Source: Holophagae bacterium (lineage in GTDB: Bacteria; Acidobacteriota; Holophagae; Acanthopleuribacterales; Acanthopleuribacteraceae). Taken from it: 64,000 nucleotides of DNA. Shown here one piece after another: positions 55,180 through 64,000 of this stretch. The position numbers and the translations under genes are program-made. Each line of letters begins with the position of its first letter. Positions within the stretch are counted from its first letter, which is position 1. The notes below the pieces were generated by a model. That model was given only the letters and a program-made list of their open reading frames with translations. It was not told where the DNA came from and did no database searches. The stretch is from NCBI GenBank assembly GCA_030429565.1, contig JAUIFE010000033.1:1-64000 (forward strand), given 5' to 3'.

Positions 55180-58100
55180 TTACCGCCGGCTTTGGCCGGT
55201 CAGCCAGGGCACGTAGTCGAGCGTGACCGGGCGTGGTTGGTTGAGGTGGTCCCAGGCCGACGGTTTCAACGGTTGCGACACACCTTTGAGCAGCAAGTGT
55301 GGGTAGGAGGCGAGCTTGGCACCGTCGAAGTGGTACCCCATGTGGTAAAGCGAGCGGTCGAGTAGGTCGCGATAGAAGCGGTGTGGGTGGTGGCGGTCCT
55401 GGGGGAGCAGGAGACGGTCGATGTTCCACAAACGCACCGTTTTGTCTTCGGAAGGTGTCGCCAAGACCGAGCCGCTGGGGTGAAACGCCGGCGTGAAGTA
55501 AACGCCGCCCTGGTGGCCGAGCAGGACAGCCAAGGGATGCCCGTCCTGGCTGTCCCAAATGCGTACGGTGGCGTCGACCGAGGACGTCGCCAGGTAACGA
55601 CCGTTCGGCGAGAAGGCCGCCCCGCAAACCGTGCTGGCGTGGCCGCGCAAAACCGAAACGGGTTTGGCCGCCGCGGCCACATCCCATAAACGCACGGTTA
55701 AATCGACCGAGGTCGAGGCCAAGCGCTTGCTGTCGGGAGAGAATGCTACCGCCCAGACCGTCCCCGCGTGGCCGCTTAGGATTTGGGGCGCGTCGTCTGT
55801 ATCGCCGTCGCCTCGGTGCAAGTGAACGTTGCGATCTTGCGAGGCCGAAGCGAGCAAGCGACCGTCGGGTGAAAAGGCAAGACCATGGACCTTGTCCTGG
55901 TGGCTTTGGATGATGCGCGGTGCTTGGCGATGATCGTCTAGGTTCCACAGGCGCACCGTTTTATCAGCCGAGGCCGAGGCGAGGGTGTGCCCGTCCGGCG
56001 CAAAAGCGACGCTATAGACGGCATCTTCGTGTCCGCGAAACACCCGGGCTTCAGGCTGGTCGTCGGTGAGCTTCCACAAGCGCACCGTGCGGTCCACGGA
56101 GGCTGAAGCCAGTTGGGTGCCGTCCGGTGAAAAAGACACGCCGAAGACCTCGTGGGTGTGGCCGCGCAGGGTCAGGGGTTCGGTTCCGAGCGGCGCGTTA
56201 TGCAACCACAAACGAACGCTGTGGTCGGCGGAGCCGGTCGCCATGCGGTCGCCTTGCGGCGCGTAGGCGGTACACAAAACGCCTGCCGAATGGCCGCTGA
56301 GCACCGCGGTCTGCGTGGCGCCCCGATAACCGGTGTCGGCTTCCCAAAGGCGAATGGTGCGGTCGGCCGATGCCGAAACCAGGCGGTGCCCGTCCGGGGC
56401 AAAATCGAGTGAGTAGACAAAACTGGAATGACCTTGGAGAACCTCCGCGCGGGCGCTTTTACGGTCGTCGGCAAGGGTCCATAGGCGGATGGTGGTGTCC
56501 AGTGAGGAGGAAGCCAAGCGGGTGCCGTCGGGGGAGAAGGCCAAACCGTACACGCTGGCGCTGTGGCCGGTTAACATCGTTTGAAGGGCGGTTTTGGGGT
56601 CGCCAATGCGTGTGTCCCAAAGGCCGACGGCGCCATCATCCGACGATGAGGCCAGGTAACGGCCGTCGGGTGAAAAGGAAACGCGATGAACGCCCGCCGC
56701 ATGGCCGCGCAGTTCCAGCGCCTGTTGGCGGGGTCGATAGTTTTTGTCGAGTGACCACAGGCGGATCGCGCGGTCGGTTGAGGTCGTCGCCAAGCGGGTG
56801 CCGTCGGGTGAAAAGGCCAACCCGCCGACGTGGCCGCCGTGTCCGCTCAGCACCGTTTCAGTCACCGCCGTGTCGCCCTCAATTCGCCACACACGCGCCG
56901 TTTCGTCGGTTGAGCCCGAGGCGAAGCGGGTGCCGTCGGGTGCAAAGGCGACCGACCACACCCCTTGTGTGTGGCCCTCCAGAACCGCCGTGGTGGTGGC
57001 GCCGCCCTCGTCATCAAGCCGCCATAGCCGCAAGCTACGATCTTGTGAGGCCGAAACCAAACGGGTGCCGTCGGGTGAGAAGGCGATGCCGTGAATGGTG
57101 TGGCTGTGGCCGGTGAGGATTGCTTTTACCGTTCCGTTGTGTGCATCCCACAGGCGAATGCTGTGGTCCTCGGCGCTGCTGGCAATGGTGTTGCCGTCAG
57201 GCGAAAAAACGGCGCTAATCACCGGTTGGGCGTGACCGACCAGCCGCGCCAACGGCTGACCATCGTTAATGCGGAAGCGGGCAAGCGCGCCCGCCGTATC
57301 GAGCACGGTGACACCGGCGGCATTCAGGGTGACCGTTTTGAACGAGCCGCCCTTTTGCCAGATCATTCGCGGCTCGTTGCGCATGTCCCACACCGACAGC
57401 GGGGTCTCCGGTCCGTGAATGGCTGCAAAAGGTGAATTGGGCGAGAGGGCCGCTATCTCAACCGGCCGTTCTAAAGTCTGGTTTTTGACCAAGCGGCCCG
57501 CCCGATTGTAGTAATCCAAATTGCCGTCGCTATCGACCGTCACCACTTGATTGTTTTGGTAAACCGCCAGCGCTTGAATGGTGGTGGCCGCGGCACGTTC
57601 GAAACGCTGCGGTGTGATCATGTTGTGGCTGGTGTCGGTTGCCTCGTGTTGGTCGAGCATGAAAAGGGCGCCGTCGGCGCCGGCGGCAATGAGGCGCTCT
57701 TGCTGGAAAACCAAATGTTGAATGGGCGCTTCGTGTTGGTAACGCGCGCTGATTTCGCCGCGCCGCACATCGTGCACCAGAATCAAGCCGTGTTCGTCGG
57801 CCGAGGCGATCAGGCGATTGTCGTCGGAAAAAGCGACTGTGTTGACCGCGTCGCGATGGTCTTCGGTGAGTACGCGAAAATGGGTATCGACCAGGTTCCA
57901 CAAATACACTTCGTGGCGATCCGTGCCCGCCGCCAGCCACTGGCCGTCAGGGCTAAAGGTCGGCATGGTGAGACCGTGGCCTGCTTGGGTAAGCAGCGCT
58001 TTTTGCAGGCCGGTTTCGGCATCGAGGATGCGAATCAAGCCGTTGCGGTCGGTGAGCGCGAGGGTGCGTTCGTCGTTGCTAATCGCCAGGCTCGCCAGCG

Positions 58101-61100
58101 GCGGTGCCACCGGCGACGTCCACAACAGCCGCGCTTTGGCTTCCATGCGCGGATCCACAAATCGTCCCGCCGGCTCCGGTAAACCCAAATCGGCAGGCGT
58201 GGCTTGGCTCAATGCCGCCAACGAAAGCAACCAGGCCTTGGGTGCGTTGTTTTCGTCGAGCGCGTCGCCCGCTTGTTCATTCAGCGTTTGGGCCAGGTGG
58301 TAATTGCCCTCCAGCGTTTTGCGTTCGGCGCGTTCTTTTTCGATCAGCGCTTCCTCGCGTGCCTGGACAGCGGTGTGTTCGGCTGCTCGGCTCTGCAAGT
58401 ACAAAAAGGTGGCCACCACTGCCAAAATCGTGCTGGCCACACCCAATCCGGCAATCGCTTGACGGATCCGCAGCCGCGTGCGCCGTTCCCGCTCGCGCTG
58501 GTTGACACTTTCATCGAGGAAGGTGGTCGCCAGGCGGCTCAAGTGACGTTCGTGTTCCTGTTTGAGTTCCACCATTTGTTGTAGCGGCGTGCCGCGCAGG
58601 AGGTAGTCCGGGTCGCGACCCGCTTCGTCCCAACCTTCAGCACGGCGACGCAGTTGATCCATGCGGCGCGATGTTTCGCGGTCTTCCGCCATCCATTCGT
58701 CAATGCGATGCCAGTTGCGGATCAGTGCTTCGTGGGCGACGTCGAACAGTTCGAGGTTGCGCGCCGCGTCACGCGTGCCGGTCAAAAGCCGCGACCGCGT
58801 CCAACGCGACAACAGGTTGTCGGTTTGGCGGCCGCCGATGCGACGCAACTCTTCCATGTTGGCGCGCCGGCGCGTATTCTCGGCACCTTTTCCAGGCTGA
58901 ACCAAACACAAGACAAACATTTTGCGCAGCGTTTGCTGATCATCGGGCGAGAGCGCGCTGTACTCAGTTTCAGCCCGTTTGGCGAGGGCTCCCGCGATTC
59001 CGCCGATTTGGTCGTAAGCACCGCGCGTCAACATGCCGCCCTGACGCCGTTCGTATAATTCCAGTAACGCGTGTTCCAGCAGCGGTAATTCTCCCGCCGA
59101 ACCGGATACATCGTTGAGCAAACGCTCCAGTAACCCGGTTTCCAACGACAGCCCGGCCAAACGCGCCGGTTCTTCAATCGCACGCCGCAGCTCTTTGCGG
59201 TTCATCGGTTTGGTTTGGAGCGCGTGGTCCATAACCAAATCGTTGAGATCGGGATACAGGACGCATTTACCCAGGAAATCGGAGCGCATCGTGAGCAGAA
59301 TGTCGAGGTTCCCGGCCGGGCGGTCGACCGCGTGGCACAAGGACGCGGCAAAGGTGGCGGCTTCTTCGGCTCCGGCCAGCGTAAAAATCTCCTCGAACTG
59401 GTCGATTACCAAACACAGCCGCTTTTTACCGCAGGCCGCCGCGATTTCCTTGGCAATGCCGTGCAGCGATTCAATTGACCCGCGCAACCGTTCTAACAGT
59501 TGCGGACCCGCGCTTGGTTGTCCGTGGGATTGCAACAATTTGTCGAGCGCGTAAGCCAACTCCTCGAGCGGTGTTTTTGACGGATTAAACAGGGCAAGGG
59601 CACTGTCGCGGCCGCGCAGCGCCGGAATAACGCCGGCTTGGACCACGGATGATTTACCACTTCCAGACGGACCCAACACCGCAATAAAGCGATTGGCTTC
59701 AAGGTATTCGACAATCCGTTGCGAAAGCGCTTCACGTCCGAAGAACAAGTGGTGATCCTGCTCGCGGAAAACTTCCAATCCGCGAAACGGACATTCACCG
59801 GTGGGTTCGATCGGGCTCGGTCCCTCGGCACGAAAACCGCCGACCGCTTCCAAGAGTTGGTTGATGTCTTCTTCTTCGGCCGGTGCATCGACGCGTAACC
59901 AACGTCGGCCGCGCAAAAAGGCGGGCAGGGCACTTTGCTTCTCGGGATAACGCGTTCCTGGCAACAACAAGGGCACCAAATTGAGTTCCCCGGCGAAGAA
60001 GGCGGCCGCGTCGCGCAACGCCGGGCGTTCGTGCCAGGGCGCGTGTTCGACCCCTTTCTCCGATTGACCCAAACACACCACGCAGGCACGACCCGCTGTT
60101 AGCGCGCGTTCCCACTCGCGATCCGAGATGTTGCCCGGCGTGATTTTGTTGAACGGCGGGAACATCTTGATGCGATGAACCGACGCCGTCTGTGCCGCCA
60201 GCGCGGCCACCGCGGCGTGGTCGTCGGCGTGGTACCAAAACACCACATCGTATTTTTTATTGCCGCCGTCACGCAGGCTGCCTTCCTGGCCCAGTCCGTT
60301 GATCACCCGTTCCAGCGCACCCGCCAGATCGTCCGCACTCGCAAACCGTTCGTGCGGCTCCTGTGCCAAACAGCGACGCAGCACGTAACCCACCGCTTCG
60401 GGTAACGGCGGCAGCGAGATTTCGGCCACCTGCGGCGGCTGCACTTTTACAGGGGCGCCTGGCACAGGTGCATCAACCGTGGTTTGATCGCCGGACGGGT
60501 TGGTCACGGTGGCGCGGCAGCGGCCTTCAACCAATTCGTCGACGGTATCCAGGGGGCAACTCGACAGACTTTTTGGTGGGCGTGCCGTCAATAATTGCAG
60601 TAGCACGAGGCCTAATGCGTAAATGTCGGTCGCCGGTGTGATCTTGCCGCCGAGAAACTGCTCGGGTGCGGCGTAAGCCGGCGTCATTGGGTTGCGTTCG
60701 GCGACGGCTGCGTGGCGCGTCAGGTCGGGGTTCATTAGGTGGGCGATGCCGAAATCGAGGAGCTTGGGTTCACCGGCGTGGGTCACCATCAAGTTGTGCG
60801 GTTTAAGGTCGCGGTGAATGACGCCCATCGTGTGGGCGTGGGCCAAGGCGCGTGTGGTTTTGAGCAGCGTCGTGAGAATTTCGGGCAGGCTGGGGTGGGT
60901 TTCTTGGCACCACATGTCGATGGTGTGGCCCTCGATAAACTCCATAATAAAGTAGGGAATGCCAGAGCTGGTTTTGCCCGCGTCGTGTAAGACCGCGATG
61001 TGCGGATGTTTGAGGTCGGCCAATAACTGGCGCTCACGCTGGAAGCGCGCCTCGACTTGAGGTGTCACCAAATGTTTGTGGAGCAGCTTGACGCCGACAC

Positions 61101-61236
61101 GCATTTGCAGAACGTCATCTTCGCGTTCGGCAAGGTAAACGGCGCCCATACCACCGCGTCCCAACTCGCGCTGGATCCGGTAGGGGCCGATTTTTGTACC
61201 GATAATGGCGCGTTCATCTTCGACGGTGCCGGTCAT
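55180..61236 (-). CDS. Ser/Thr kinase-TIR-STAND NTPase-WD40 fusion protein
   Basis: A 2018-residue protein. Residues 18-310 are a complete Ser/Thr kinase: GRGGMG loop, Lys50, HRDLKPHN (Asp143), DFG (Asp161), APE near 190. Residues 328-450 fit a TIR domain (KKYDVVFWYHADD; CVVCLGQS; LVPLLLPG). Residues about 482-850 are a novel STAND-type NTPase: CPFRGLEVF, P-loop GPSGSGKS (522-529), LVIDQFEEIF (Walker B), and ELPLLEHALLELY. A membrane helix (about 960-985, ILAVVATFLYLQSR) separates this from WD40 repeats: at least three weak, then 14 strong copies (two seven-bladed propellers), e.g. FSPDGTRLASSSLDTTIRLW. It senses an unknown ligand through the propellers. The canonical TIR catalytic Glu is unclear (PWHERPAL). 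It stands alone. Confidence 0.93.
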   Translation of the reverse strand: MTGTVEDERAIIGTKIGPYRIQRELGRGGMGAVYLAEREDDVLQMRVGVKLLHKHLVTPQVEARFQRERQLLADLKHPHIAVLHDAGKTSSGIPYFIMEFIEGHTIDMWCQETHPSLPEILTTLLKTTRALAHAHTMGVIHRDLKPHNLMVTHAGEPKLLDFGIAHLMNPDLTRHAAVAERNPMTPAYAAPEQFLGGKITPATDIYALGLVLLQLLTARPPKSLSSCPLDTVDELVEGRCRATVTNPSGDQTTVDAPVPGAPVKVQPPQVAEISLPPLPEAVGYVLRRCLAQEPHERFASADDLAGALERVINGLGQEGSLRDGGNKKYDVVFWYHADDHAAVAALAAQTASVHRIKMFPPFNKITPGNISDREWERALTAGRACVVCLGQSEKGVEHAPWHERPALRDAAAFFAGELNLVPLLLPGTRYPEKQSALPAFLRGRRWLRVDAPAEEEDINQLLEAVGGFRAEGPSPIEPTGECPFRGLEVFREQDHHLFFGREALSQRIVEYLEANRFIAVLGPSGSGKSSVVQAGVIPALRGRDSALALFNPSKTPLEELAYALDKLLQSHGQPSAGPQLLERLRGSIESLHGIAKEIAAACGKKRLCLVIDQFEEIFTLAGAEEAATFAASLCHAVDRPAGNLDILLTMRSDFLGKCVLYPDLNDLVMDHALQTKPMNRKELRRAIEEPARLAGLSLETGLLERLLNDVSGSAGELPLLEHALLELYERRQGGMLTRGAYDQIGGIAGALAKRAETEYSALSPDDQQTLRKMFVLCLVQPGKGAENTRRRANMEELRRIGGRQTDNLLSRWTRSRLLTGTRDAARNLELFDVAHEALIRNWHRIDEWMAEDRETSRRMDQLRRRAEGWDEAGRDPDYLLRGTPLQQMVELKQEHERHLSRLATTFLDESVNQRERERRTRLRIRQAIAGLGVASTILAVVATFLYLQSRAAEHTAVQAREEALIEKERAERKTLEGNYHLAQTLNEQAGDALDENNAPKAWLLSLAALSQATPADLGLPEPAGRFVDPRMEAKARLLWTSPVAPPLASLAISNDERTLALTDRNGLIRILDAETGLQKALLTQAGHGLTMPTFSPDGQWLAAGTDRHEVYLWNLVDTHFRVLTEDHRDAVNTVAFSDDNRLIASADEHGLILVHDVRRGEISARYQHEAPIQHLVFQQERLIAAGADGALFMLDQHEATDTSHNMITPQRFERAAATTIQALAVYQNNQVVTVDSDGNLDYYNRAGRLVKNQTLERPVEIAALSPNSPFAAIHGPETPLSVWDMRNEPRMIWQKGGSFKTVTLNAAGVTVLDTAGALARFRINDGQPLARLVGHAQPVISAVFSPDGNTIASSAEDHSIRLWDAHNGTVKAILTGHSHTIHGIAFSPDGTRLVSASQDRSLRLWRLDDEGGATTTAVLEGHTQGVWSVAFAPDGTRFASGSTDETARVWRIEGDTAVTETVLSGHGGHVGGLAFSPDGTRLATTSTDRAIRLWSLDKNYRPRQQALELRGHAAGVHRVSFSPDGRYLASSSDDGAVGLWDTRIGDPKTALQTMLTGHSASVYGLAFSPDGTRLASSSLDTTIRLWTLADDRKSARAEVLQGHSSFVYSLDFAPDGHRLVSASADRTIRLWEADTGYRGATQTAVLSGHSAGVLCTAYAPQGDRMATGSADHSVRLWLHNAPLGTEPLTLRGHTHEVFGVSFSPDGTQLASASVDRTVRLWKLTDDQPEARVFRGHEDAVYSVAFAPDGHTLASASADKTVRLWNLDDHRQAPRIIQSHQDKVHGLAFSPDGRLLASASQDRNVHLHRGDGDTDDAPQILSGHAGTVWAVAFSPDSKRLASTSVDLTVRLWDVAAAAKPVSVLRGHASTVCGAAFSPNGRYLATSSVDATVRIWDSQDGHPLAVLLGHQGGVYFTPAFHPSGSVLATPSEDKTVRLWNIDRLLLPQDRHHPHRFYRDLLDRSLYHMGYHFDGAKLASYPHLLLKGVSQPLKPSAWDHLNQPRPVTLDYVPWLTGQSRR

Positions 61237-61419
61237 GTCCTTCCATCTAACACTCGCGTTTATGGCGGCATAATAGCATGTGTTCCCATCGGTTTCGCGA
61301 CAAAAACAGCGGCCTCGGCGGTGGTGGTTGTGATATTGAAAAAGAAAGTCGCAATACTAATATCGGCTTTGGTTAAAAAAGCAGCCGGGCGCCGTTTGTG
61401 CCGCGAGCACCACACAAAC

Positions 61420-61447
61420 AAAAACCCCCGCACGGCGGCGGGGGTTT
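61420..61447 (-). terminator. Rho-independent terminator of malate dehydrogenase
   Basis: AAACCCCCGC and GCGGGGGTTT form a strong stem; on the minus strand a T-rich run (TTTTTGTTTG) follows. It lies about 35 bases past the mdh stop. Confidence 0.88.
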
Positions 61448-61482
61448 CTTTGAACTTAAGGGTGCGTGTTGGGTGCGAGACC

Positions 61483-62463
61483 CTACAGCAAGTCTTTAAC
61501 AACTTCGCGTTCGGACTTGAGTTCGGCTTCGGTTTTGGCCAGTTTATCCTTGGCGAAATCGTTGTGGGCCAGGCCTTGTACGATTTCGTAGCTGCCGTCT
61601 TCCTTGGTGCGGATCGGGAAGCTGAACAACAGACCTTCTTCAACGCCGTAAGAACCGTCGGAAGGAACCGCGGCACTAAACCACTTGCCGTCTTCGGTGG
61701 GGAAGTGGAAGTTCTTGACGTGGTCAAGGGCCGCGTTGGCGGCGGAGGCGGCGGAGGACTTACCGCGGGCTTGAATGATCGCGGCACCGCGTTTTTGAAC
61801 GGTGGTGATGAAGTCGCCTTGCAGCCACTCGTGGTCGCTGATGACGTCGGTCGCTTTTTTACCGCCGATGGTGGCGTTGTAAAAGTCGGGATACTGGGTG
61901 GCGGAGTGGTTGCCCCAGATGGTGACGTTCTGCACTTCGGTCACCGCCACGCCGGCTTTAGCAGCCAACTGGTAACGGGCACGGTTTTCGTCGAGCATGG
62001 TCATGGCGCTGAAGCGGTTGAACGGAACATCGCCCGCGTTTTTGGCGGCGATCAGCGCGTTGGTGTTGCAGGGGTTGCCGACAACGACACAGCGAACATC
62101 GCTTGCGCCGCGTTGCAGGGCTTTGCCTTGGCCGGTGAAGATCGGGCCGTTTTCGCTAATCAAATCTTTGCGTTCCATGCCTGGGCCGCGCGGTTTGGCA
62201 CCGACCAAAATCGCCCAGTTCACGCCGTCAAAACCTTTGTTTGCATCGGAATTGATTTCGATGCCGGCGAGGGTGGGGAAGGCGCAATCGTTTAATTCCA
62301 TGGCGAGGCCTTCAAGTGCGGTAACCGCTTGAGGAATTTCCAGCAGGCTGAGAACGACCTTGGTGTCCGGACCAAACAACTCACCGGACGCAATACGAAA
62401 AACAAGACTGTAACCAATTTGACCCGCGGCACCGGTAATCGCCACTTTAACCGTTTTGGACAT
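61483..62463 (-). CDS. mdh: Malate dehydrogenase
   Basis: A 326-residue NAD-dependent malate dehydrogenase of the Thermus/cytosolic-type clade, oxidising malate to oxaloacetate in the TCA cycle. AGGAG lies five bases before the ATG. NAD-binding GAAGQIGYSL is at residues 11-20; the substrate loop has GAKPRGPGMERKDL; VGNPCNTNALIAAKN precedes the catalytic His in WGNHSATQYPD. Length is typical. It stands alone, with a terminator directly after it. Confidence 0.96.
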   Translation of the reverse strand: MSKTVKVAITGAAGQIGYSLVFRIASGELFGPDTKVVLSLLEIPQAVTALEGLAMELNDCAFPTLAGIEINSDANKGFDGVNWAILVGAKPRGPGMERKDLISENGPIFTGQGKALQRGASDVRCVVVGNPCNTNALIAAKNAGDVPFNRFSAMTMLDENRARYQLAAKAGVAVTEVQNVTIWGNHSATQYPDFYNATIGGKKATDVISDHEWLQGDFITTVQKRGAAIIQARGKSSAASAANAALDHVKNFHFPTEDGKWFSAAVPSDGSYGVEEGLLFSFPIRTKEDGSYEIVQGLAHNDFAKDKLAKTEAELKSEREVVKDLL

Positions 62464-62766
62464 GATGACTCCTAATCGTTTGCCGCCGTTCAGGGAAGCA
62501 GGTGGCTGAACGGCCTAAATCTTTAGAAAGACGTGTGGTTTCTTGCAAGCTAGAAAACACCATTGGGGCGCCGGGACACTGCTTTGTTTGACGGCGCCGA
62601 CCACACGAAACGTTGAAACGGGCCTATTATAACCGAGCCAACCAAAGACCCAAGCGTGGAGTTACGCAAAAGTTAGCAATGGTGGCTTGCGCGTGCCGCG
62701 CTGCATCATCGGTGTTCAAACAGCGGCCGTGTGAGGCGCCATCCTTATAAAAGAAAAGTGAGAGGC
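62464..62766. other. Intergenic region upstream of mdh
   Basis: About 300 bases holding the mdh promoter and the end of the gene at 62767. No structure or gene can be supported. Confidence 0.35.
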
Positions 62767-63489
62767 TTAGCCTGCTTCCAGGGCGTAACGCACAGAGCGG
62801 GTGCCGTCTTTTTTGCGCACCACGATTTCGCGGACCCCTTTGGGAACATTGGGTAAGTGGTTGAGCCCGCTGAGTTCCATCAGCTCGTCTTGGCTGAGTG
62901 GGCGCTTTTCGCGGCGCAAAATATCGCGCATCAGGACTTGCTGTTGCGATTCTCGACTCGCGCGATCATCGCCACTGCGCTTGAGTTTGGGGTCGGGTGG
63001 TAAGACCGTGACCGCGCCTTTTTGAACGCCGGCGGCTTGCTTTGACCGCTTGGGTTCGTTGTTGGTTAAAAAATCCAACCAGGCGCGCTCGGGCTCATTC
63101 GCGGCCGTGCCCGCTTTCGGTGCGGCCTCGGGTTTTGTTTCGGGCTCCACCGGGGGGACAGGGGCGAAACCGGCCAGCGCTGCGTAGTCGTCGTCCATAT
63201 CGGGTTCCCCTAATGGGAGCGTGGCTTGCGGAGACGTCGTTTCCAGTGCAGAAAACACTAATGAAATCGTGTTTTTTGCGCGGTTAATGCGTGTTTTTAA
63301 AAGGGTAGAAAAAGTGTCGTGGGCAACTTTTTTCAGTAGCTCGCTGATGAATTGGGGGTCTTCCCATTCGTCATAGTCGTAGTAAATATTGTGGTCTTCC
63401 TGACGATCAAGGCATGCTGAAATGGTTTGTTCGGCCCAGTTCTCATCGGCGGCGCTAAATCTGGGTTCGATTCTTAATTTTCCTCGCAC
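62767..63489 (-). CDS. Hypothetical cytoplasmic protein with low-complexity middle
   Basis: A 240-residue protein of unknown family. The GTG at 63489 has GGAGG four bases upstream and is preferred to the ATG at 63594. The N-terminal part has a helical region (WAEQTISACLDRQEDHN; FSTLLKTRINRAKN). A Pro/Glu/Ala-rich linker at about 105-135 (PPVEPETKPEAAPKAG) separates it from a C-terminal basic domain with LRREKRPLSQDELMELSG and a VRKKDGTRSVRY end that could bind nucleic acid. No signal peptide. Function unknown. Confidence 0.75.
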   Translation of the reverse strand: MRGKLRIEPRFSAADENWAEQTISACLDRQEDHNIYYDYDEWEDPQFISELLKKVAHDTFSTLLKTRINRAKNTISLVFSALETTSPQATLPLGEPDMDDDYAALAGFAPVPPVEPETKPEAAPKAGTAANEPERAWLDFLTNNEPKRSKQAAGVQKGAVTVLPPDPKLKRSGDDRASRESQQQVLMRDILRREKRPLSQDELMELSGLNHLPNVPKGVREIVVRKKDGTRSVRYALEAG

Positions 63490-64000
63490 GGGTCCTCCGT
63501 AGTTTTTGACGATTGAGGGATCAAGTGTTGGTGGTTCGTGGGTTGCGGCAGCCGAACGGCCGGAGAACGAACGATCCAGGGAGGCGACACTCAAAAGCGG
63601 CCGCGTCGATAGATAGAAAGGCGGGACTTTTGGTGTCGGTAGACATCTAAGTCATGAGTAGAGAACGAATTAAGGTGCGCAAACGGTGATGCGCGAACGA
63701 CCCCTAGTCGGGAGAAGCAAATATGAGACCGGAAGCAGCGTTAACACCACCATTGTGGGTGTATTTGTAATAGCGTCGCTTGCATGGTTGCCCGGTTAAA
63801 AAACCTATCGGAAATCCAGTGATGTTATTTAAGTTTTTTTGTTTTCAGCACCAAAAAAACAGCAGCGAAGTAGAATTCCAAAAGAACAGACCATGAAAGG
63901 ACTCAATGGGTGTGTGATCAACCGCACACTCATTCTTAAGTAAGATGCCCTCTGCGCAAGAAAGTCGCGAAAATTCGACTTTTTTGTTTGTAGCATGTTT
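63490..64000. other. Intergenic region at window end
   Basis: About 510 bases upstream of the gene at 62767. It is AT-rich after 63790 with several T/A runs. I see no open frame with a ribosome binding site and no clear RNA structure. It probably holds the promoter of the minus-strand gene and possibly of a gene beyond the window. Confidence 0.35.

Noticed and set aside
54980..55948. 322-codon minus-strand frame rich in Arg and Pro
   Set aside because: It overlaps the WD40 end of the kinase fusion in another frame; the composition is typical of a shadow frame.
56000..57300. DNA tandem repeats in the WD40 region as a possible CRISPR or minisatellite
   Set aside because: The repeats have a period of about 130 bases and code in frame for WD40 blades.
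61057..62295. 412-codon plus-strand frame opposite mdh
   Set aside because: Antisense to malate dehydrogenase, with a Val/Gly-rich shadow composition.

Overview
This is a bacterial chromosome segment of moderately high GC content, with Shine-Dalgarno-led genes and several GTG/TTG starts. The gene set includes secreted DUF5117-type metalloproteases, CRTAC1/ASPIC proteins, DUF3857-transglutaminase-TPR giants, a Ser/Thr kinase fused to STAND and WD40 modules, HD-GYP and thrCB. That mix resembles large-genome Acidobacteriota (Holophagae-like) or similar predatory or marine bacteria. This is inference from content only; no rRNA is present. No phage, insertion sequence or CRISPR array was seen.

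Layout. 0.3-14.2 kb: a SUKH-like gene, an orphan protease-propeptide protein, a secreted methyltransferase, a MerR/B12-fold regulator with degenerate B12 ligands, a large orphan protein, a zinc metalloprotease and a tandem pair of membrane-anchored paralogs. 14.8-19.8 kb: a cobalamin riboswitch and a Shine-Dalgarno-sequestering hairpin, followed by a hotdog thioesterase and nrdA-nrdB (class I ribonucleotide reductase) and a strong terminator. 20-32.4 kb: a secreted orphan, a PD-(D/E)XK-XPD helicase fusion, a DsbA-like isomerase, a TPR-cNMP protein, PhoD phosphatase, cystathionine beta-synthase and a CRTAC1 protein.

32.5-35.3 kb, all on the minus strand, is the most distinctive locus. It holds a Ro60 ortholog (rsr) followed directly by an array of six Y RNAs. 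Four are YrlA-type, with a tRNA-like module in circularly permuted order, and two are short forms lacking that module. A seventh, divergent tRNA-like RNA follows. A candidate sigma-54 promoter precedes rsr. Ro60 binds the Y-RNA stem, and in Deinococcus and Salmonella such complexes work with PNPase or in RNA quality control, so the array implies one protein serving many alternative RNA adaptors.

35.8-42.2 kb: two membrane proteins, thrC-thrB, folE and a REC-HD-GYP response regulator. 42.8-46.5 kb: a cluster of four secreted proteins built from PKD-like beta domains. 46.5-54.8 kb: two giant paralogous DUF3857-transglutaminase-TPR proteins. 55.2-61.2 kb: a 2018-residue kinase-TIR-STAND-WD40 fusion, the best candidate for an undescribed signalling or defence protein. 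61.5-63.5 kb: malate dehydrogenase and an orphan protein.

Many starts were moved inward from the longest possible frame, because a good ribosome binding site lies just before an internal ATG, GTG or TTG.
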